Shown here: positions 19,297 to 27,963 of the stretch, in pieces
Numbering within the stretch: position 1 is the first letter of the stretch
Layout: every line of letters begins with the position of its first letter
Translations under genes and position numbers: made by a program
DNA from: Sphingomonas sp. AOB5
GTDB taxonomy: Bacteria > Pseudomonadota > Alphaproteobacteria > Sphingomonadales > Sphingomonadaceae
DNA length: 64,000 nt
Assembly: GCF_029433115.1 (NCBI RefSeq)
Contig: NZ_JARNTV010000019.1
Location: forward strand, 1 to 64,000
Direction of reading: 5' to 3'
Notes under the pieces: generated by a model
Databases searched by the model: none
The model's input: only the letters and a program-made list of their open reading frames with translations
Told to the model about the DNA's origin: nothing

Positions 19297-19776
19297 TTAC
19301 GGCTTCTCGCGGTGAAGGTGACAATATAGCCAGGCGCCATTGGCGCTGGCCGTGACACCGACATATTTCAGCTTGTCCTTGCTGCCGGCCTCGACCCATT
19401 CGATCACCGTCAGCTGGATTTTATCGAGATCCTTGTCGTCATGCTTGCCGGCGCCGTTGCGGCTTTCGAGCAGCGTCTGATAGTCCTTGCACTGTGCGGT
19501 GCCGGGCACGAACTGAATGAAGGCCAGCTGGCGCTTGCCCGGTTCGAAATAGAAATTGGCCTGAAGCTGGATCGCGCCGTCCTTCGTTGGCGCGGTCGCA
19601 AGCTGGTGGTGACCGCTTACGTCCTTGCCGTCGCCGTCGCGCACCACCGCCACCGCGTTCGGCACCGCCTTGATCACCTGTTCGGGCGACATGCCCCATT
19701 TGGACGGCGCCCATTCCGCCAGCGCGGGCGCGGCGGAGGCGAGCAGCACGACCGCCGCAATTGCAATCTTGCGCAT
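19297..19776 (-). CDS. Secreted SKWGM-family protein, paralogue 1
   Basis: A 159-residue hypothetical exported protein. A signal peptide ends at about ALA-EW, and the mature part opens with WAPSKWGMSPEQVIKAVP, shared almost exactly with the next two genes. Two cysteines occur (CKDYQTLL and the C-terminal YCHLH). The ATG at 19776 has GAGG seven bases upstream; a TTG six bases further up is less likely. It is the most divergent of three tandem copies and converges with the histidine kinase, 3 bp apart. Function is unknown. Confidence 0.7.
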   Translation of the reverse strand: MRKIAIAAVVLLASAAPALAEWAPSKWGMSPEQVIKAVPNAVAVVRDGDGKDVSGHHQLATAPTKDGAIQLQANFYFEPGKRQLAFIQFVPGTAQCKDYQTLLESRNGAGKHDDKDLDKIQLTVIEWVEAGSKDKLKYVGVTASANGAWLYCHLHREKP

Positions 19777-19799
19777 CTTCAATCCTCGATCTTACGGCG

Positions 19800-20288
19800 T
19801 CAGCGCTTCTGGACGATCAGCTTGCACAGACCGAAAACCGTGGGGCTGTGCGCATCGGAATAGGTCCCCCGGTCGCCGCCCACATTCGTCCATTCGATCG
19901 TGGTGCTGACATAAGGTACGCCGCTCGGGGTAACCTCGTCGACATCCCGGCGCTCGCCGGCGCCATAGCGCGCGACCAGCATGTCGCGGAACGCGGCGCA
20001 GCGCGGCCGGTCGGTCATGGTCAGGTTGACCAGTTCGAGCGTGCGGCTGGTCGGCGAGAAATAATATCGCGCGGTGACCGGATAATTGCCGATGCTGGTC
20101 GGGGCCTCGGCCAGCATGTGGCGGCCCCGCAGGATCTGGTTTTCCTTCATCGGCATCGCGACGGCGTTCGGCACCACCTTGATCACCTGTTCGGGCGTCA
20201 TACCCCATTTGCTGGGCGCCCAATCGGCCAGCGCATGCGTCAGCGGCAGCACCACGGCCGCGGCGGCGGCAAGCAACAAATATCGCAT
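19800..20288 (-). CDS. Secreted SKWGM-family protein, paralogue 2
   Basis: A 162-residue hypothetical exported protein with a signal peptide (LLLAAAAAVVLPLTHALA) and the shared mature start DWAPSKWGMTPEQVIKVVP. A central YYFSPTSRTLELVNL strand, a CAAFRDMLVARYGAGE helix and the end GLCKLIVQKR match the third copy closely. ATG 20288 is preferred because GGGGGAGA then sits at ideal spacing; an ATG six bases upstream is possible. Part of a three-gene tandem array behind nadE. Function is unknown. Confidence 0.72.
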   Translation of the reverse strand: MRYLLLAAAAAVVLPLTHALADWAPSKWGMTPEQVIKVVPNAVAMPMKENQILRGRHMLAEAPTSIGNYPVTARYYFSPTSRTLELVNLTMTDRPRCAAFRDMLVARYGAGERRDVDEVTPSGVPYVSTTIEWTNVGGDRGTYSDAHSPTVFGLCKLIVQKR

Positions 20289-20311
20289 CGTCATTCTCCC
20301 CCTTGGTTGGT

Positions 20312-20797
20312 TCAGCGCTTCTGGATGATCAGCTTGCACATGCCGATCATGTCGCCGCGCTTTGCCTCTGCATAGTTCATCCGGTCCGTGCCTGCGTTGG
20401 GCCATTCGATCGCGAGCACATCGAACGCCTGGTCACCTTCACCCATGACGCTCTCTTCCGATTCACCTTTGCCGTATCGCGCAATCAACGCGTTGCGATA
20501 GGCCGCACAGTCATCGGGATTGTTCGGCAGGAAGTCGATCATGCCCAGCTGGCGCGTTCCCGGCGCGAAGTAATAGCGTGCCTTGAGCTGCAATCCGGCA
20601 TCGCTAACCGGCGCTTCCGCCAGCAGGTTCAGTCCGCGCAGGTTGAAGCTGCTGTCGAACGGTACGATCTTCGCGCCCGGCACCGCTGCCTGAACCTGTT
20701 CGGGGGTCATGCCCCATTTCGACGGCGGCCAGTCGGCCAGCGCGGGCGTCAGCGGCAACACTGCTGCAGCAGCGATGGCGAGCATCAAACGGCGCAT
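20312..20797 (-). CDS. Secreted SKWGM-family protein, paralogue 3
   Basis: A 161-residue hypothetical exported protein with a signal peptide ending near ALA-DW and the shared segment WPPSKWGMTPEQVQAAVP. The core YYFAPGTRQLGMIDFLP and CAAYRNALIARYGKGE, and the end GMCKLIIQKR, parallel paralogue 2. The two conserved cysteines could form a disulfide in the periplasm. GGAGGGGATTCG precedes ATG 20797. It starts 16 bp after the nadE stop, so the array may be transcribed from the nadE promoter. Function is unknown. Confidence 0.72.
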   Translation of the reverse strand: MRRLMLAIAAAAVLPLTPALADWPPSKWGMTPEQVQAAVPGAKIVPFDSSFNLRGLNLLAEAPVSDAGLQLKARYYFAPGTRQLGMIDFLPNNPDDCAAYRNALIARYGKGESEESVMGEGDQAFDVLAIEWPNAGTDRMNYAEAKRGDMIGMCKLIIQKR

Positions 20798-20813
20798 CGA
20801 ATCCCCTCCACCT

Positions 20814-22865
20814 TTACGGCAGGCTGGATCGTAGCTCCTCTACCCATGGCTTTGCTACCCCATCCGAAGGCGCCCGCCAGTCGCCGCGCGGGCTCAGCGC
20901 GCCGCCCGCCGAAACCTTGGGTCCGTTGGGAATGGCGGAACGCTTGAACTGGCTGGTCTGGAAGAAGCGCCAGAGGAAGGTCTCCAGCCATTTGGCGATG
21001 GTCGCCAGATCATATTGATTGCGCGCATCGGCCGGGAACCCCTCGGGCCACGATCCCGCATCGCTATCCTGCCATGCCTGAAGCGCGAGAAACGCGATCT
21101 TGGACGGGCGCAGACCGTGGCGAATCGTATAATGGAGGAAGAAATCGTGCAGCTCGTACGGGCCGATCCGGTCCTGCGTACTCTGCATGTTTCCTTCGGC
21201 ATCGGCCGGAACCAGCTCGGGCGAAATCTCGGTGCCGAGGATGCGGCTCAGCACCTCCGCCGTATCGCCGCTGAACTCCCCGGTCTGCACCGTCCAGCGG
21301 ATCAGGTACTGGATCAGCGTCTTGGGCACGCCGCTGTTCACGGCATAGTGGCTCATATGGTCGCCCACGCCATAGGTGCACCAGCCCAAAGCCAGCTCGC
21401 TCAGGTCGCCCGTGCCGACCACGAAACCGTCGCGCTGGTTGGCCAGGCGGAACAGATAGTCGGTGCGCAGCCCCGCCTGAACATTCTCGAAGGTGATGTC
21501 GTAGACCGGCTCGCCGCTGGCATAGGGATGGTCCATGTCGCGCAGCATCTGGTTGGCGGCCGGACGGATATCGATCTCGTCCCCGGTCACGCCCAGCGCC
21601 TTCATCAGCGCCCATGCATTGGCCTTGGTCTCGTCGCTCGTCGCGAAGCCCGGCATGGTGAAACCGAGGATCTCGGAGCGCGGCCGGCCGAGCCGGTCCA
21701 TCGCCTTGGCCGCTACGATCAGCGCATGGGTCGAATCCAGCCCGCCCGAAACGCCGATCACCAGCCGCTTCGCCCCGGTCGCCACGATCCGCTTGCGCAG
21801 ACCCTCCACCTGGATGTTGAAGGCTTCGTAGCAATCGTCGGCCAGTTTCGACGGCGTATTGGGAACGAACGGAAAACGCCTCAGCTTGCGGCGGAATCCG
21901 ATATCCTCGAACTTCGATTGGTGATCGAAAGCGATCCGGCGGAAGCGCGTCTCCGGGTGGCCGGCGGCGGCAGCAGCATCGTTGAACGTGCCTGTCCGCA
22001 TCCGCTCGAGGCGCAACCGCTCCAGGTCGATATCGGCATAGACGATCTCGGTCGTCAGTTCGAACCGTTCGGACGTGGCGAGCAACTCGCCCAGTTCGTA
22101 GATCTCGCCCTGGCCATCCCACGCCAGATCGGTCGTGCTCTCGCCCGGTCCCGATGCCGAATAGAGATAGGCCGAAGCCGTCCGCACCGAATGCGACGCG
22201 CTCAACAGCGCCCGCTCGCGCGCCTTGCCGACGGTGATGTTCGAAGCCGACAGGTTGCACAGCACCAAGGCCCCAGCCAGCGCACCCGCGGTCGAGGGCG
22301 GGGTAGGGGCCCAGTAATCCTCGCAAATCTCGGCATGGAAGACGAAGTCGCTCAGGTCGCTCGCCGCGAAGATCAGGTCGGTGCCGAACGGCACGCTCTG
22401 CCCCGCCACATCGATGCTCAGCCCGCTCAGCCCAAGGCCGGAGGCGAACCAGCGCTTCTCATAATATTCGCGGTAATTGGGCAGGAAGCTCTTGGGCACC
22501 ACGCCCAGAATGCGGCCCTGCGCAATCGCCAGCGCGCAGTTATAGACGCGCCCGTTCCGCCGCAGCGCCGCGCCCACCAGCAGCACCGGCTTCAGCGTCG
22601 CGCTGGCCGCCACGATCGCCGCGACACCCGCCTCGGTCGCGTCGAGCAGCGCGTCCTGCAGATGCAGGTCGTCGATCGCATAGCTGGTAAGGTTCAGCTC
22701 GGGAAAGACCAGCAGGTCCGCATTTTCTGCGTCACCCGCTTTGGCCAGCGCAATCGCCGCTTCGGCGTTTGCCGCCGGATCGCCTGCAGTCGCGATAGGC
22801 GTGCAAACGCCCGCGCGGATCATGCCCTGACGATGAAGCGAATAGAAGGGATGCGCCTTGGCCAT
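20814..22865 (-). CDS. nadE: Glutamine-dependent NAD+ synthetase
   Basis: A 683-residue two-domain enzyme converting deamido-NAD+ to NAD+ with glutamine as ammonia donor. The N-terminal nitrilase-like glutaminase has Glu56 (LLVFPELNLTSY), Lys125 (VVPKSFLPNYREYYEKR) and Cys181 (HAEICEDYWAP). The C-terminal synthetase has the P-loop GVSGGLDSTHA near residue 375, then VGTGDLSELALGWCTYG and DHMSHYAVNSGVPKTL. ATG 22865 has AGGA six bases upstream; a GTG at 22883 is less likely. It lies upstream of the three SKWGM-family genes. Confidence 0.95.
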   Translation of the reverse strand: MAKAHPFYSLHRQGMIRAGVCTPIATAGDPAANAEAAIALAKAGDAENADLLVFPELNLTSYAIDDLHLQDALLDATEAGVAAIVAASATLKPVLLVGAALRRNGRVYNCALAIAQGRILGVVPKSFLPNYREYYEKRWFASGLGLSGLSIDVAGQSVPFGTDLIFAASDLSDFVFHAEICEDYWAPTPPSTAGALAGALVLCNLSASNITVGKARERALLSASHSVRTASAYLYSASGPGESTTDLAWDGQGEIYELGELLATSERFELTTEIVYADIDLERLRLERMRTGTFNDAAAAAGHPETRFRRIAFDHQSKFEDIGFRRKLRRFPFVPNTPSKLADDCYEAFNIQVEGLRKRIVATGAKRLVIGVSGGLDSTHALIVAAKAMDRLGRPRSEILGFTMPGFATSDETKANAWALMKALGVTGDEIDIRPAANQMLRDMDHPYASGEPVYDITFENVQAGLRTDYLFRLANQRDGFVVGTGDLSELALGWCTYGVGDHMSHYAVNSGVPKTLIQYLIRWTVQTGEFSGDTAEVLSRILGTEISPELVPADAEGNMQSTQDRIGPYELHDFFLHYTIRHGLRPSKIAFLALQAWQDSDAGSWPEGFPADARNQYDLATIAKWLETFLWRFFQTSQFKRSAIPNGPKVSAGGALSPRGDWRAPSDGVAKPWVEELRSSLP

Positions 22866-22911
22866 GCCGTGTCCTAGTCGCACGGCGCGTTCAGGCCAAG
22901 CCGCGCTGCCC

Positions 22912-23631
22912 TCAGACCTTCGCGGAGTAGATCATCCGCCCCTGGCCGAGCCGTTCGAACAGCCGGGCGAGGTCCTGTTCGCCCACCGCGAAGCAACCCT
23001 GGCTGCGGCCCAGCTTGCCCCATTTGCTGATCATCTCGGGGTTCGAATACCAGGCGCTGTGGATCACGATGGCGCGGTCCAGCGCATTGTTGTTGGTCGG
23101 GTCCAGCCCTTCCAGCCGCTGCGACATGCCGTGCTTGCCGACATAATAGTCGCTGGTGACGAAGCTGCCCTCGCAGGTCGCTTCCGATCCGACCGCGTTG
23201 GAGAAATTCTGGAGCACGCCGGTGTGCTGCGGATCCGATCCGATGCCATGCGCGACCAGCAGCGTCTCCACCCGGCCGGTGCCGAGGTTCACGATGTGGA
23301 AGCGCGGACGATAGGAGGGGATCGCGAAATCGGCGATCGCGATGCGGTCGTGCATCGGGATTCGCATTGAATGGCGGTTGAGCGAGGCAATTGCCTTGCG
23401 GAACAGTTCGGGGCGGATGCCCTGCGGCGTGATGTTACGCGCAGTGGATGCCGGAACCGTTTTGACTGGAATCGGAACGGGTGCCACCGGCAACGGCATC
23501 GGGCGCGCTGCGACCGAAGCAGTTTTCGTTGTACAGGCAGTCACGGCCATACCGCCTGCCACTACGAGCGCCGATTTGATGATCGCGCGCCGCGTCTGTG
23601 CCGATTCCAGTGAATCCATAGCCTCAGTCAT
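22912..23631 (-). CDS. Murein L,D-transpeptidase catalytic domain protein (YkuD_2 type)
   Basis: A 239-residue envelope protein. The N-terminus has a twin-arginine-like RRAIIKSALVV and a possible lipobox (AVTAC, Cys33), so it may be a Tat-exported lipoprotein. The catalytic block IVIHSAWYS ... LGRSQGCFAV holds the histidine and cysteine expected of the L,D-transpeptidase fold. This family (PF13645-like) is related to, but distinct from, classic YkuD enzymes that cross-link or tether peptidoglycan. Start ATG 23631; an internal ATG at 23619 is an alternative. It is divergent from a second L,D-transpeptidase. Confidence 0.75.
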   Translation of the reverse strand: MTEAMDSLESAQTRRAIIKSALVVAGGMAVTACTTKTASVAARPMPLPVAPVPIPVKTVPASTARNITPQGIRPELFRKAIASLNRHSMRIPMHDRIAIADFAIPSYRPRFHIVNLGTGRVETLLVAHGIGSDPQHTGVLQNFSNAVGSEATCEGSFVTSDYYVGKHGMSQRLEGLDPTNNNALDRAIVIHSAWYSNPEMISKWGKLGRSQGCFAVGEQDLARLFERLGQGRMIYSAKV

Positions 23632-23833
23632 TGCCCAAAATCATTCCCCACTGCGCAGAACATATAACAGAATCTTCTCCTGCCAATTGCTGAACAACTG
23701 TCCCAGACTGGGCATTTCGCCGCATAGTTTGCCCGGTTCATCGCCGCGTCAGTGGTTTTCCTTAGGCCGAACAACGGGTTGGCTCCGAAACGAGATTCCG
23801 GCGCCCCGATGATTCGCCCAAGGCACCAAAATG

Positions 23834-23850
23834 GGTTAATCGCGTTAACC
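23834..23850. promoter_or_regulatory. Inverted repeat between two L,D-transpeptidase genes
   Basis: GGTTAATCGCGTTAACC has 6-bp perfect arms around a 5-bp centre. It lies 46 bp before the YkuD start at 23897 in the 265-bp divergent region. The spacing between the TTAA blocks is 5, not the 7 of a CtrA box, so a different dimeric regulator is more likely. Regulator unknown. Confidence 0.35.
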
Positions 23851-23896
23851 AATCTGAACGCCGGGGTGATTCCCGGTGGATGCAGGGAGCTTGCCG

Positions 23897-24619
23897 ATGG
23901 CGCCGTGGCGCGTGATTGCCGTCTCGATTGCGGGGGTATTGGGGATGGGGTCTTTGCCTGCCGCTGCGCAGGTGATCGAACCCAATCAGGTCGAGTTGAT
24001 CTCGCTAAAGCCCGGTCAGTTCATGTGGTTCGAAACGCTGACGCCGGCCGGCACCTATCAGGGTCCGGTCTCCATCGTCGTGTCGATCCCCGCGCAGGTC
24101 CTGTACGTCTATCGCAACGGCGCGCTGATCGGCGTCAGCACGGTCTCGACCGGCAAGGAAGGCAAGGAAACGCCCACTGGCGAATTCACCATCCTCCAGA
24201 AAAAGCCGTTCCACCGCTCCAATCTCTATAGCAACGCGCCGATGCCCTGGATGCAGCGGCTGAGCTGGGACGGGATCGCGCTGCACGCAGGCAAGCTGCC
24301 GGGCTATCCAGCCTCGCACGGCTGCATCCGCTTGCCCAACGAGTTCGCCAAGCAACTCTTCTCGATGACCGAGATGGGCGGCACCGTGTCGGTGATCGAC
24401 GAGACGGTCGACGATCCGCGCACCAACCCATGGGCACCGCCGCGGCTTCAGGCCGATCCCAGCCAGTTCGCCGGGGAGCGCTACAATCTGGTCACCGCCA
24501 GCGTGCAGCGCCCTCCCGCGCTCGCGCCGGTCAGGGACGATGGCACCCGCCCGTCGACGTCATGGGTCACCGGACCCACCCGCGAAGTGGTGCAGCCCAT
24601 TCCCGCCGGCACGCGCTAA
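23897..24619 (+). CDS. L,D-transpeptidase (YkuD family), secreted
   Basis: A 240-residue periplasmic enzyme with a signal peptide (GVLGMGSLPAAAQ). The YkuD domain spans about residues 45-170: IVVSIPAQVLYVYRNG, STGKEGKETPTGEFTI and the catalytic HxnSHGCIRLPN, where Cys and His perform the thioester chemistry that forms 3-3 peptidoglycan cross-links or attaches proteins. The C-terminal 60 residues are low-complexity and Pro-rich. ATG 23897 has GGGAG seven bases upstream; a GTG at 23876 is less likely. Divergent from the YkuD_2-type gene. Confidence 0.88.
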   Translation: MAPWRVIAVSIAGVLGMGSLPAAAQVIEPNQVELISLKPGQFMWFETLTPAGTYQGPVSIVVSIPAQVLYVYRNGALIGVSTVSTGKEGKETPTGEFTILQKKPFHRSNLYSNAPMPWMQRLSWDGIALHAGKLPGYPASHGCIRLPNEFAKQLFSMTEMGGTVSVIDETVDDPRTNPWAPPRLQADPSQFAGERYNLVTASVQRPPALAPVRDDGTRPSTSWVTGPTREVVQPIPAGTR

Positions 24620-24676
24620 GGGTTCGGTCCCGCCGACGGCACGGGCCTGTCCGGCCTCGGGCATCGGGGGAGGTGT

Positions 24677-25681
24677 CTATCTTGCGAGGAGCAGGTTGAG
24701 AAAATGGCTGTCGGACCAGCCGCTTTTCCTCCCGTCGGCCAGCGCCGTCAGGTCGAGCCTCGCCTGGCGCACGATCGTGATACGGCGTGACGGGATGACG
24801 AAGAGGCGCTGATCGCCCGCGCCCGCTGCGACCACCATGTCGGCCGGCAGTTCCGCAGCATGAAGGGTGATATCCGTGGATCGCGTGACCGGATCGGTGG
24901 CGGGGGATGGGCGGGGCAACCACCAGGTCAGCCCATAGGCGGGATTGGCGCGACTGCCTTTGAACAGGTCGGCGAAAGCCGCCGGCTCGACAAGCGGCTT
25001 GCCATTCAGCCTGCCGCCTGCGCGAACGAACTCGCCGATCTTTGCCCATTCGACGGCCGAAAGGACGAGGCCTTGGGGCATCAGGGGCGCCCCGTCCGGC
25101 CCGTTGCGCCACGCCGCTATCCGCACCCCCAGCGGCGTCAGGATGCGTCGCTCGATATAGGTGCGCGGATTGCCATCCTCGCCCTTCGCCAGAAGCTTGC
25201 GGCGCATGATCTCGCCGAAGATCTGCATCGGGGCCGGGCCGTACTGGAACATGCTCCCCGGCGCCGAGGTCAGCGGCGCGTTCAACGAGTCCTGATAGCC
25301 GGCAGGTCGTCCGACCGACGATGTCTGCCCGCCCGTCATCGAGAGGAGCTGGCGCAACGTGATCTTCGATCTCTCGGGATCGTCGCGCCATTCGCCCAGC
25401 GTATCCGCCGCGCGTTCGTCGAGCGTGAGGAGTCCGTCCTGAACTGCGGCCGCGGCCATCAGCCCGACAAGGCTCTTTGTCCCGGACCAGAGTTCCTGCG
25501 GCTCGGCGATGTCGCTGGAGGCACAGCGTATCTTGCCGTCCTGGAGGACAAGCAGCGCGACGCCATCGTGCGCCTGCGAATATGCCAGGGCCGCCGCGCA
25601 GACCGGAAGCGGCCCGGACTCGGCCATTTCCACCGGTGCTGCCCAGGCTGTGGCGACCAGAAGGAAAATGTTGAGTTTCAA
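24677..25681 (-). CDS. Secreted serine hydrolase, beta-lactamase/penicillin-binding fold
   Basis: A 334-residue serine hydrolase of the class-C beta-lactamase superfamily. The active-site SxxK is SGTKSLVG (Ser66, Lys69), and a Tyr motif follows in QYGPAPMQIFGE. TTG 25681 is the start: an AGGAG lies six bases upstream and only this start gives a signal peptide (MKLNIFLLVATAWA). Members include esterases, D-peptidases and 6-aminohexanoate-dimer hydrolases; the substrate is unknown. It is divergent from the GntR regulator, with the ATTATCGATAAT operator between them, so it belongs to the same regulon. Confidence 0.78.
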   Translation of the reverse strand: MKLNIFLLVATAWAAPVEMAESGPLPVCAAALAYSQAHDGVALLVLQDGKIRCASSDIAEPQELWSGTKSLVGLMAAAAVQDGLLTLDERAADTLGEWRDDPERSKITLRQLLSMTGGQTSSVGRPAGYQDSLNAPLTSAPGSMFQYGPAPMQIFGEIMRRKLLAKGEDGNPRTYIERRILTPLGVRIAAWRNGPDGAPLMPQGLVLSAVEWAKIGEFVRAGGRLNGKPLVEPAAFADLFKGSRANPAYGLTWWLPRPSPATDPVTRSTDITLHAAELPADMVVAAGAGDQRLFVIPSRRITIVRQARLDLTALADGRKSGWSDSHFLNLLLAR

Positions 25682-25716
25682 GCTCCGCTCCTGTCTCTAA
25701 TACTTGTTATTACGTA

Positions 25717-25730
25717 TATTATCGATAATA
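25717..25730. promoter_or_regulatory. GntR-island operator, copy 1 (14-bp palindrome)
   Basis: TATTATCGATAATA is a perfect palindrome with the core ATTATCGATAAT. It lies in the 130-bp divergent region between the serine hydrolase (start 25681) and the GntR gene (start 25812). The identical 12-bp core recurs at 27923-27934 before the TonB-dependent receptor. I infer it is the binding site of the adjacent GntR protein, giving autoregulation. Confidence 0.7.
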
Positions 25731-25811
25731 ATTTCATTCGCAATCCTCCGCTGCTCGTCTGCGCCGCCAATCGGGAAGAGAGCAGGGGCGGAGACAACCG
25801 AACGGGAACAG

Positions 25812-26552
25812 ATGGCCGAGACGAAAACGGAAGAAGACAGCGCCCCGACGCAGGATCGCGTTATCGCGCGCTTGCTGACCGACGATATCGTTGCGTGGCG
25901 GATTCCGCCGGGTTCATGGCTGCGCGAACGCGAGATCGCGACGCGGTTCGGCGTAAGCCATGCGCCGGTTCGCGAAGCCTTTCGGCATCTCGCGCGCGTT
26001 GGCCTGGTCAAGGTGGTGCCGTGGCGCGGCACGCATGTCATCGATATCGACGAACATGCTGCGAACGAGGTCTATGAACTCTGGAAGTCGCTGTTCGGCG
26101 TGGTTTGTCGCCTTGCCGCCGCCGCGATGACCGATCGGGACGGGCGGGAACTGATGCACCGGCTGGTCGAATATAAGGACGTGACCACCCGCACAGGGAA
26201 TACGTTCGAGCATATCGAGGTCTCGAACCGGATAGGCCGCTTCATTGCCAAACGCAGCAATGCGCCGCTCGCGCTCGAATTACTCGACAGGGTCGCGCTG
26301 CTCGCGCGCTGGCAGCATAATGTCTACACCGACAGCTACATAGACAGCCATGGCAGTGAGGCGGGCAAGCGGTCGGCTGTCCTCTACGAAGCACTTTGCC
26401 GCCACATCGTGGCCCGGGACGGCGATGCCGCGGATGCCGCGGCGCGCAGCCTGATCGGCGTGACGCAGGACAGTTTCGGGCAGGCGCTCGATGAGTACAA
26501 GGCGCGGCACGCGAAACCGAAGCCGGGCCGCCGCCGCGCCAGGGCCTCATGA
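25812..26552 (+). CDS. GntR-family regulator (FCD type)
   Basis: A 246-residue transcription factor. The winged helix is at residues 18-80 (PPGSWLREREIATRFGVSHAPVREAFRHLARVGLV), with the FadR-subfamily recognition pattern S-x-A-P-V-R-E-A. The helical C-terminal domain (90-235) resembles FCD ligand domains, with the metal-ligand-like histidines near EHIEVSNRIGRFIA and LCRHIVA. ATG 25812 is chosen because upstream codons run through the operator. It overlaps the M28-like gene by 4 bp (ATGA). It probably senses a breakdown product of the island's substrate. Confidence 0.85.
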   Translation: MAETKTEEDSAPTQDRVIARLLTDDIVAWRIPPGSWLREREIATRFGVSHAPVREAFRHLARVGLVKVVPWRGTHVIDIDEHAANEVYELWKSLFGVVCRLAAAAMTDRDGRELMHRLVEYKDVTTRTGNTFEHIEVSNRIGRFIAKRSNAPLALELLDRVALLARWQHNVYTDSYIDSHGSEAGKRSAVLYEALCRHIVARDGDAADAAARSLIGVTQDSFGQALDEYKARHAKPKPGRRRARAS

Positions 26553-27865
26553 GCGGCCGCACGACCGATCGGCGAAACTTCCTCAGGGCGGGTCTTGTGG
26601 CGTCCGTCGCCCTGCCTGCCGGATCCGCTGCGGCGCGAGATCGCAAGGATGAATCCATGTTCGCGCCCGAACGGCTTCTTGCGGACGTCAGGTCATATGC
26701 CGAAGCGGGCAACAAGCAGTCGGGCGGGGCGGGTGACCGCCGGACCGCCGACTGGATTGCCGGGCGCCTGGCCGGATGGGGCTATGCGGTCGAGCGACAG
26801 GCTTTCGACGTGCCGTGGTTCGAGGCGTCCCGTTGCGAGCTGCTTGTCGGGGATCTCGCGATCGCGCTGGTTGCGCAGCCGCATCCGGCGGCAAAGGGCG
26901 GCGTCGACCTCACCGCGCCCCTGCGTCTCGCCGACACGGCCGAACGGCTCGATGGCACGATCGCGATCGTGCGCTTGCCTTATCGCCGTTGGTCGACCCT
27001 TGCAGACCGTGCGGTCCGTGAACCGATCGCCAGTGCGCTGGTGCGCGGTGCGAGTGCGATCGTCCTCGTCACGACCGGCCCCACCGGCGAGGCACTGCTT
27101 CTCAACGTGGCGGTCGATCGCCCAGTGTCGGACAGGCCGATCGCGTTGCTGGCGCCGCGCCAGGCGGCGCCCGTGATCGAAGCCGCACGCCATGGCCGCG
27201 CAGCGACGCTCCGTCTTTCCGGCAATGGGGGCATGCGGGTCGCCGAGAATGTCATCGGCCGGCTGGCGCGTCCTGCTCGCCCCTGGCTCGTCGTGTCGAC
27301 CCCGCGGTCGGGGTGGACCGATTGCGTCGGCGAGCGGGGACCGGGGATCGCAATCTGGCTTGCGCTCGCCGAATGGATGCCCCGTGCCTATCCGCGGCAC
27401 AGCCTGCTCTTCGTCTGCAACAGCGGGCATGAATATGAGAATCTCGGTGCGAGCCATATCGTCGAGACCGTAGGGCCACCGACCGCGGAAACTGATTTCT
27501 GGCTGCACCTCGGCGCCAACGCGGCGACGCGCGACTATCAGGAGCTGCCGGGGCGCTTGCTTCCCTTGCCGAGCGCAGATCCCTACCGGTTCCTCATGAC
27601 CTCGCCCGAGTTCGTCGAGCGTGCCCGCGCGGTTTTCAAGGGCCAGCCCGGGATCGAGATGGCCTATGCGTCGGCGGAGGGGGCGGCGGGTGAACTCGCC
27701 GAGATCATCGGAGCCGGCTATTCGCGTCATGCCGGCGTCTTTGGTGCACACCGGCATCACCACGCTGTGACCGACGATTTGTCGACAATCGCACTCGAGC
27801 CGCTGGCTGCCGCCGCGCGCGGCTTTCGCGAGTTTCTGACCGCCATCATTCCGCACCAGCGCTGA
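26549..27865 (+). CDS. M28-like metallopeptidase homologue, Tat-exported, altered metal site
   Basis: A 438-residue protein with a twin-arginine signal (RRNFLRAGLV, residues 8-17). The overall order resembles M28 aminopeptidases with an inserted PA-like domain (110-225). The usual zinc motifs look changed: where HxD is expected there is STPRSG (250-254), the DD/ND block is replaced by CVGERGPGIA, the EE pair is HEYENLGA (294-301), and only the last histidine cluster AHRHHHAVTDD (400-410) is kept. Activity may therefore differ from normal M28 enzymes. It is translationally coupled to the GntR gene and upstream of the TonB receptor. Confidence 0.6.
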   Translation: MSGRTTDRRNFLRAGLVASVALPAGSAAARDRKDESMFAPERLLADVRSYAEAGNKQSGGAGDRRTADWIAGRLAGWGYAVERQAFDVPWFEASRCELLVGDLAIALVAQPHPAAKGGVDLTAPLRLADTAERLDGTIAIVRLPYRRWSTLADRAVREPIASALVRGASAIVLVTTGPTGEALLLNVAVDRPVSDRPIALLAPRQAAPVIEAARHGRAATLRLSGNGGMRVAENVIGRLARPARPWLVVSTPRSGWTDCVGERGPGIAIWLALAEWMPRAYPRHSLLFVCNSGHEYENLGASHIVETVGPPTAETDFWLHLGANAATRDYQELPGRLLPLPSADPYRFLMTSPEFVERARAVFKGQPGIEMAYASAEGAAGELAEIIGAGYSRHAGVFGAHRHHHAVTDDLSTIALEPLAAAARGFREFLTAIIPHQR

Positions 27866-27922
27866 ACAGCCGATCGAAGTGCCCATTTTTTACGGCTTGA
27901 CTCGTGCGCCCTAATGACAGAA

Positions 27923-27934
27923 ATTATCGATAAT
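27923..27934. promoter_or_regulatory. GntR-island operator, copy 2
   Basis: ATTATCGATAAT, a perfect 12-bp palindrome, lies 29 bp before the TonB-receptor start at 27964. It is identical to the core of the palindrome at 25717-25730. A TTGACT hexamer at 27897-27902 lies about 20 bp upstream, so the palindrome would cover the -10 region of a sigma-70 promoter, as expected for a repressor site. Confidence 0.7.
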
Positions 27935-27963
27935 AAATGACAAGTCGATTAGGGGAGATGTTT

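Noticed and set aside
23834..23850. CtrA box
   Set aside because: The two TTAA blocks are 5 bases apart, not 7, so the cell-cycle regulator consensus is not met; kept only as an unnamed inverted repeat.
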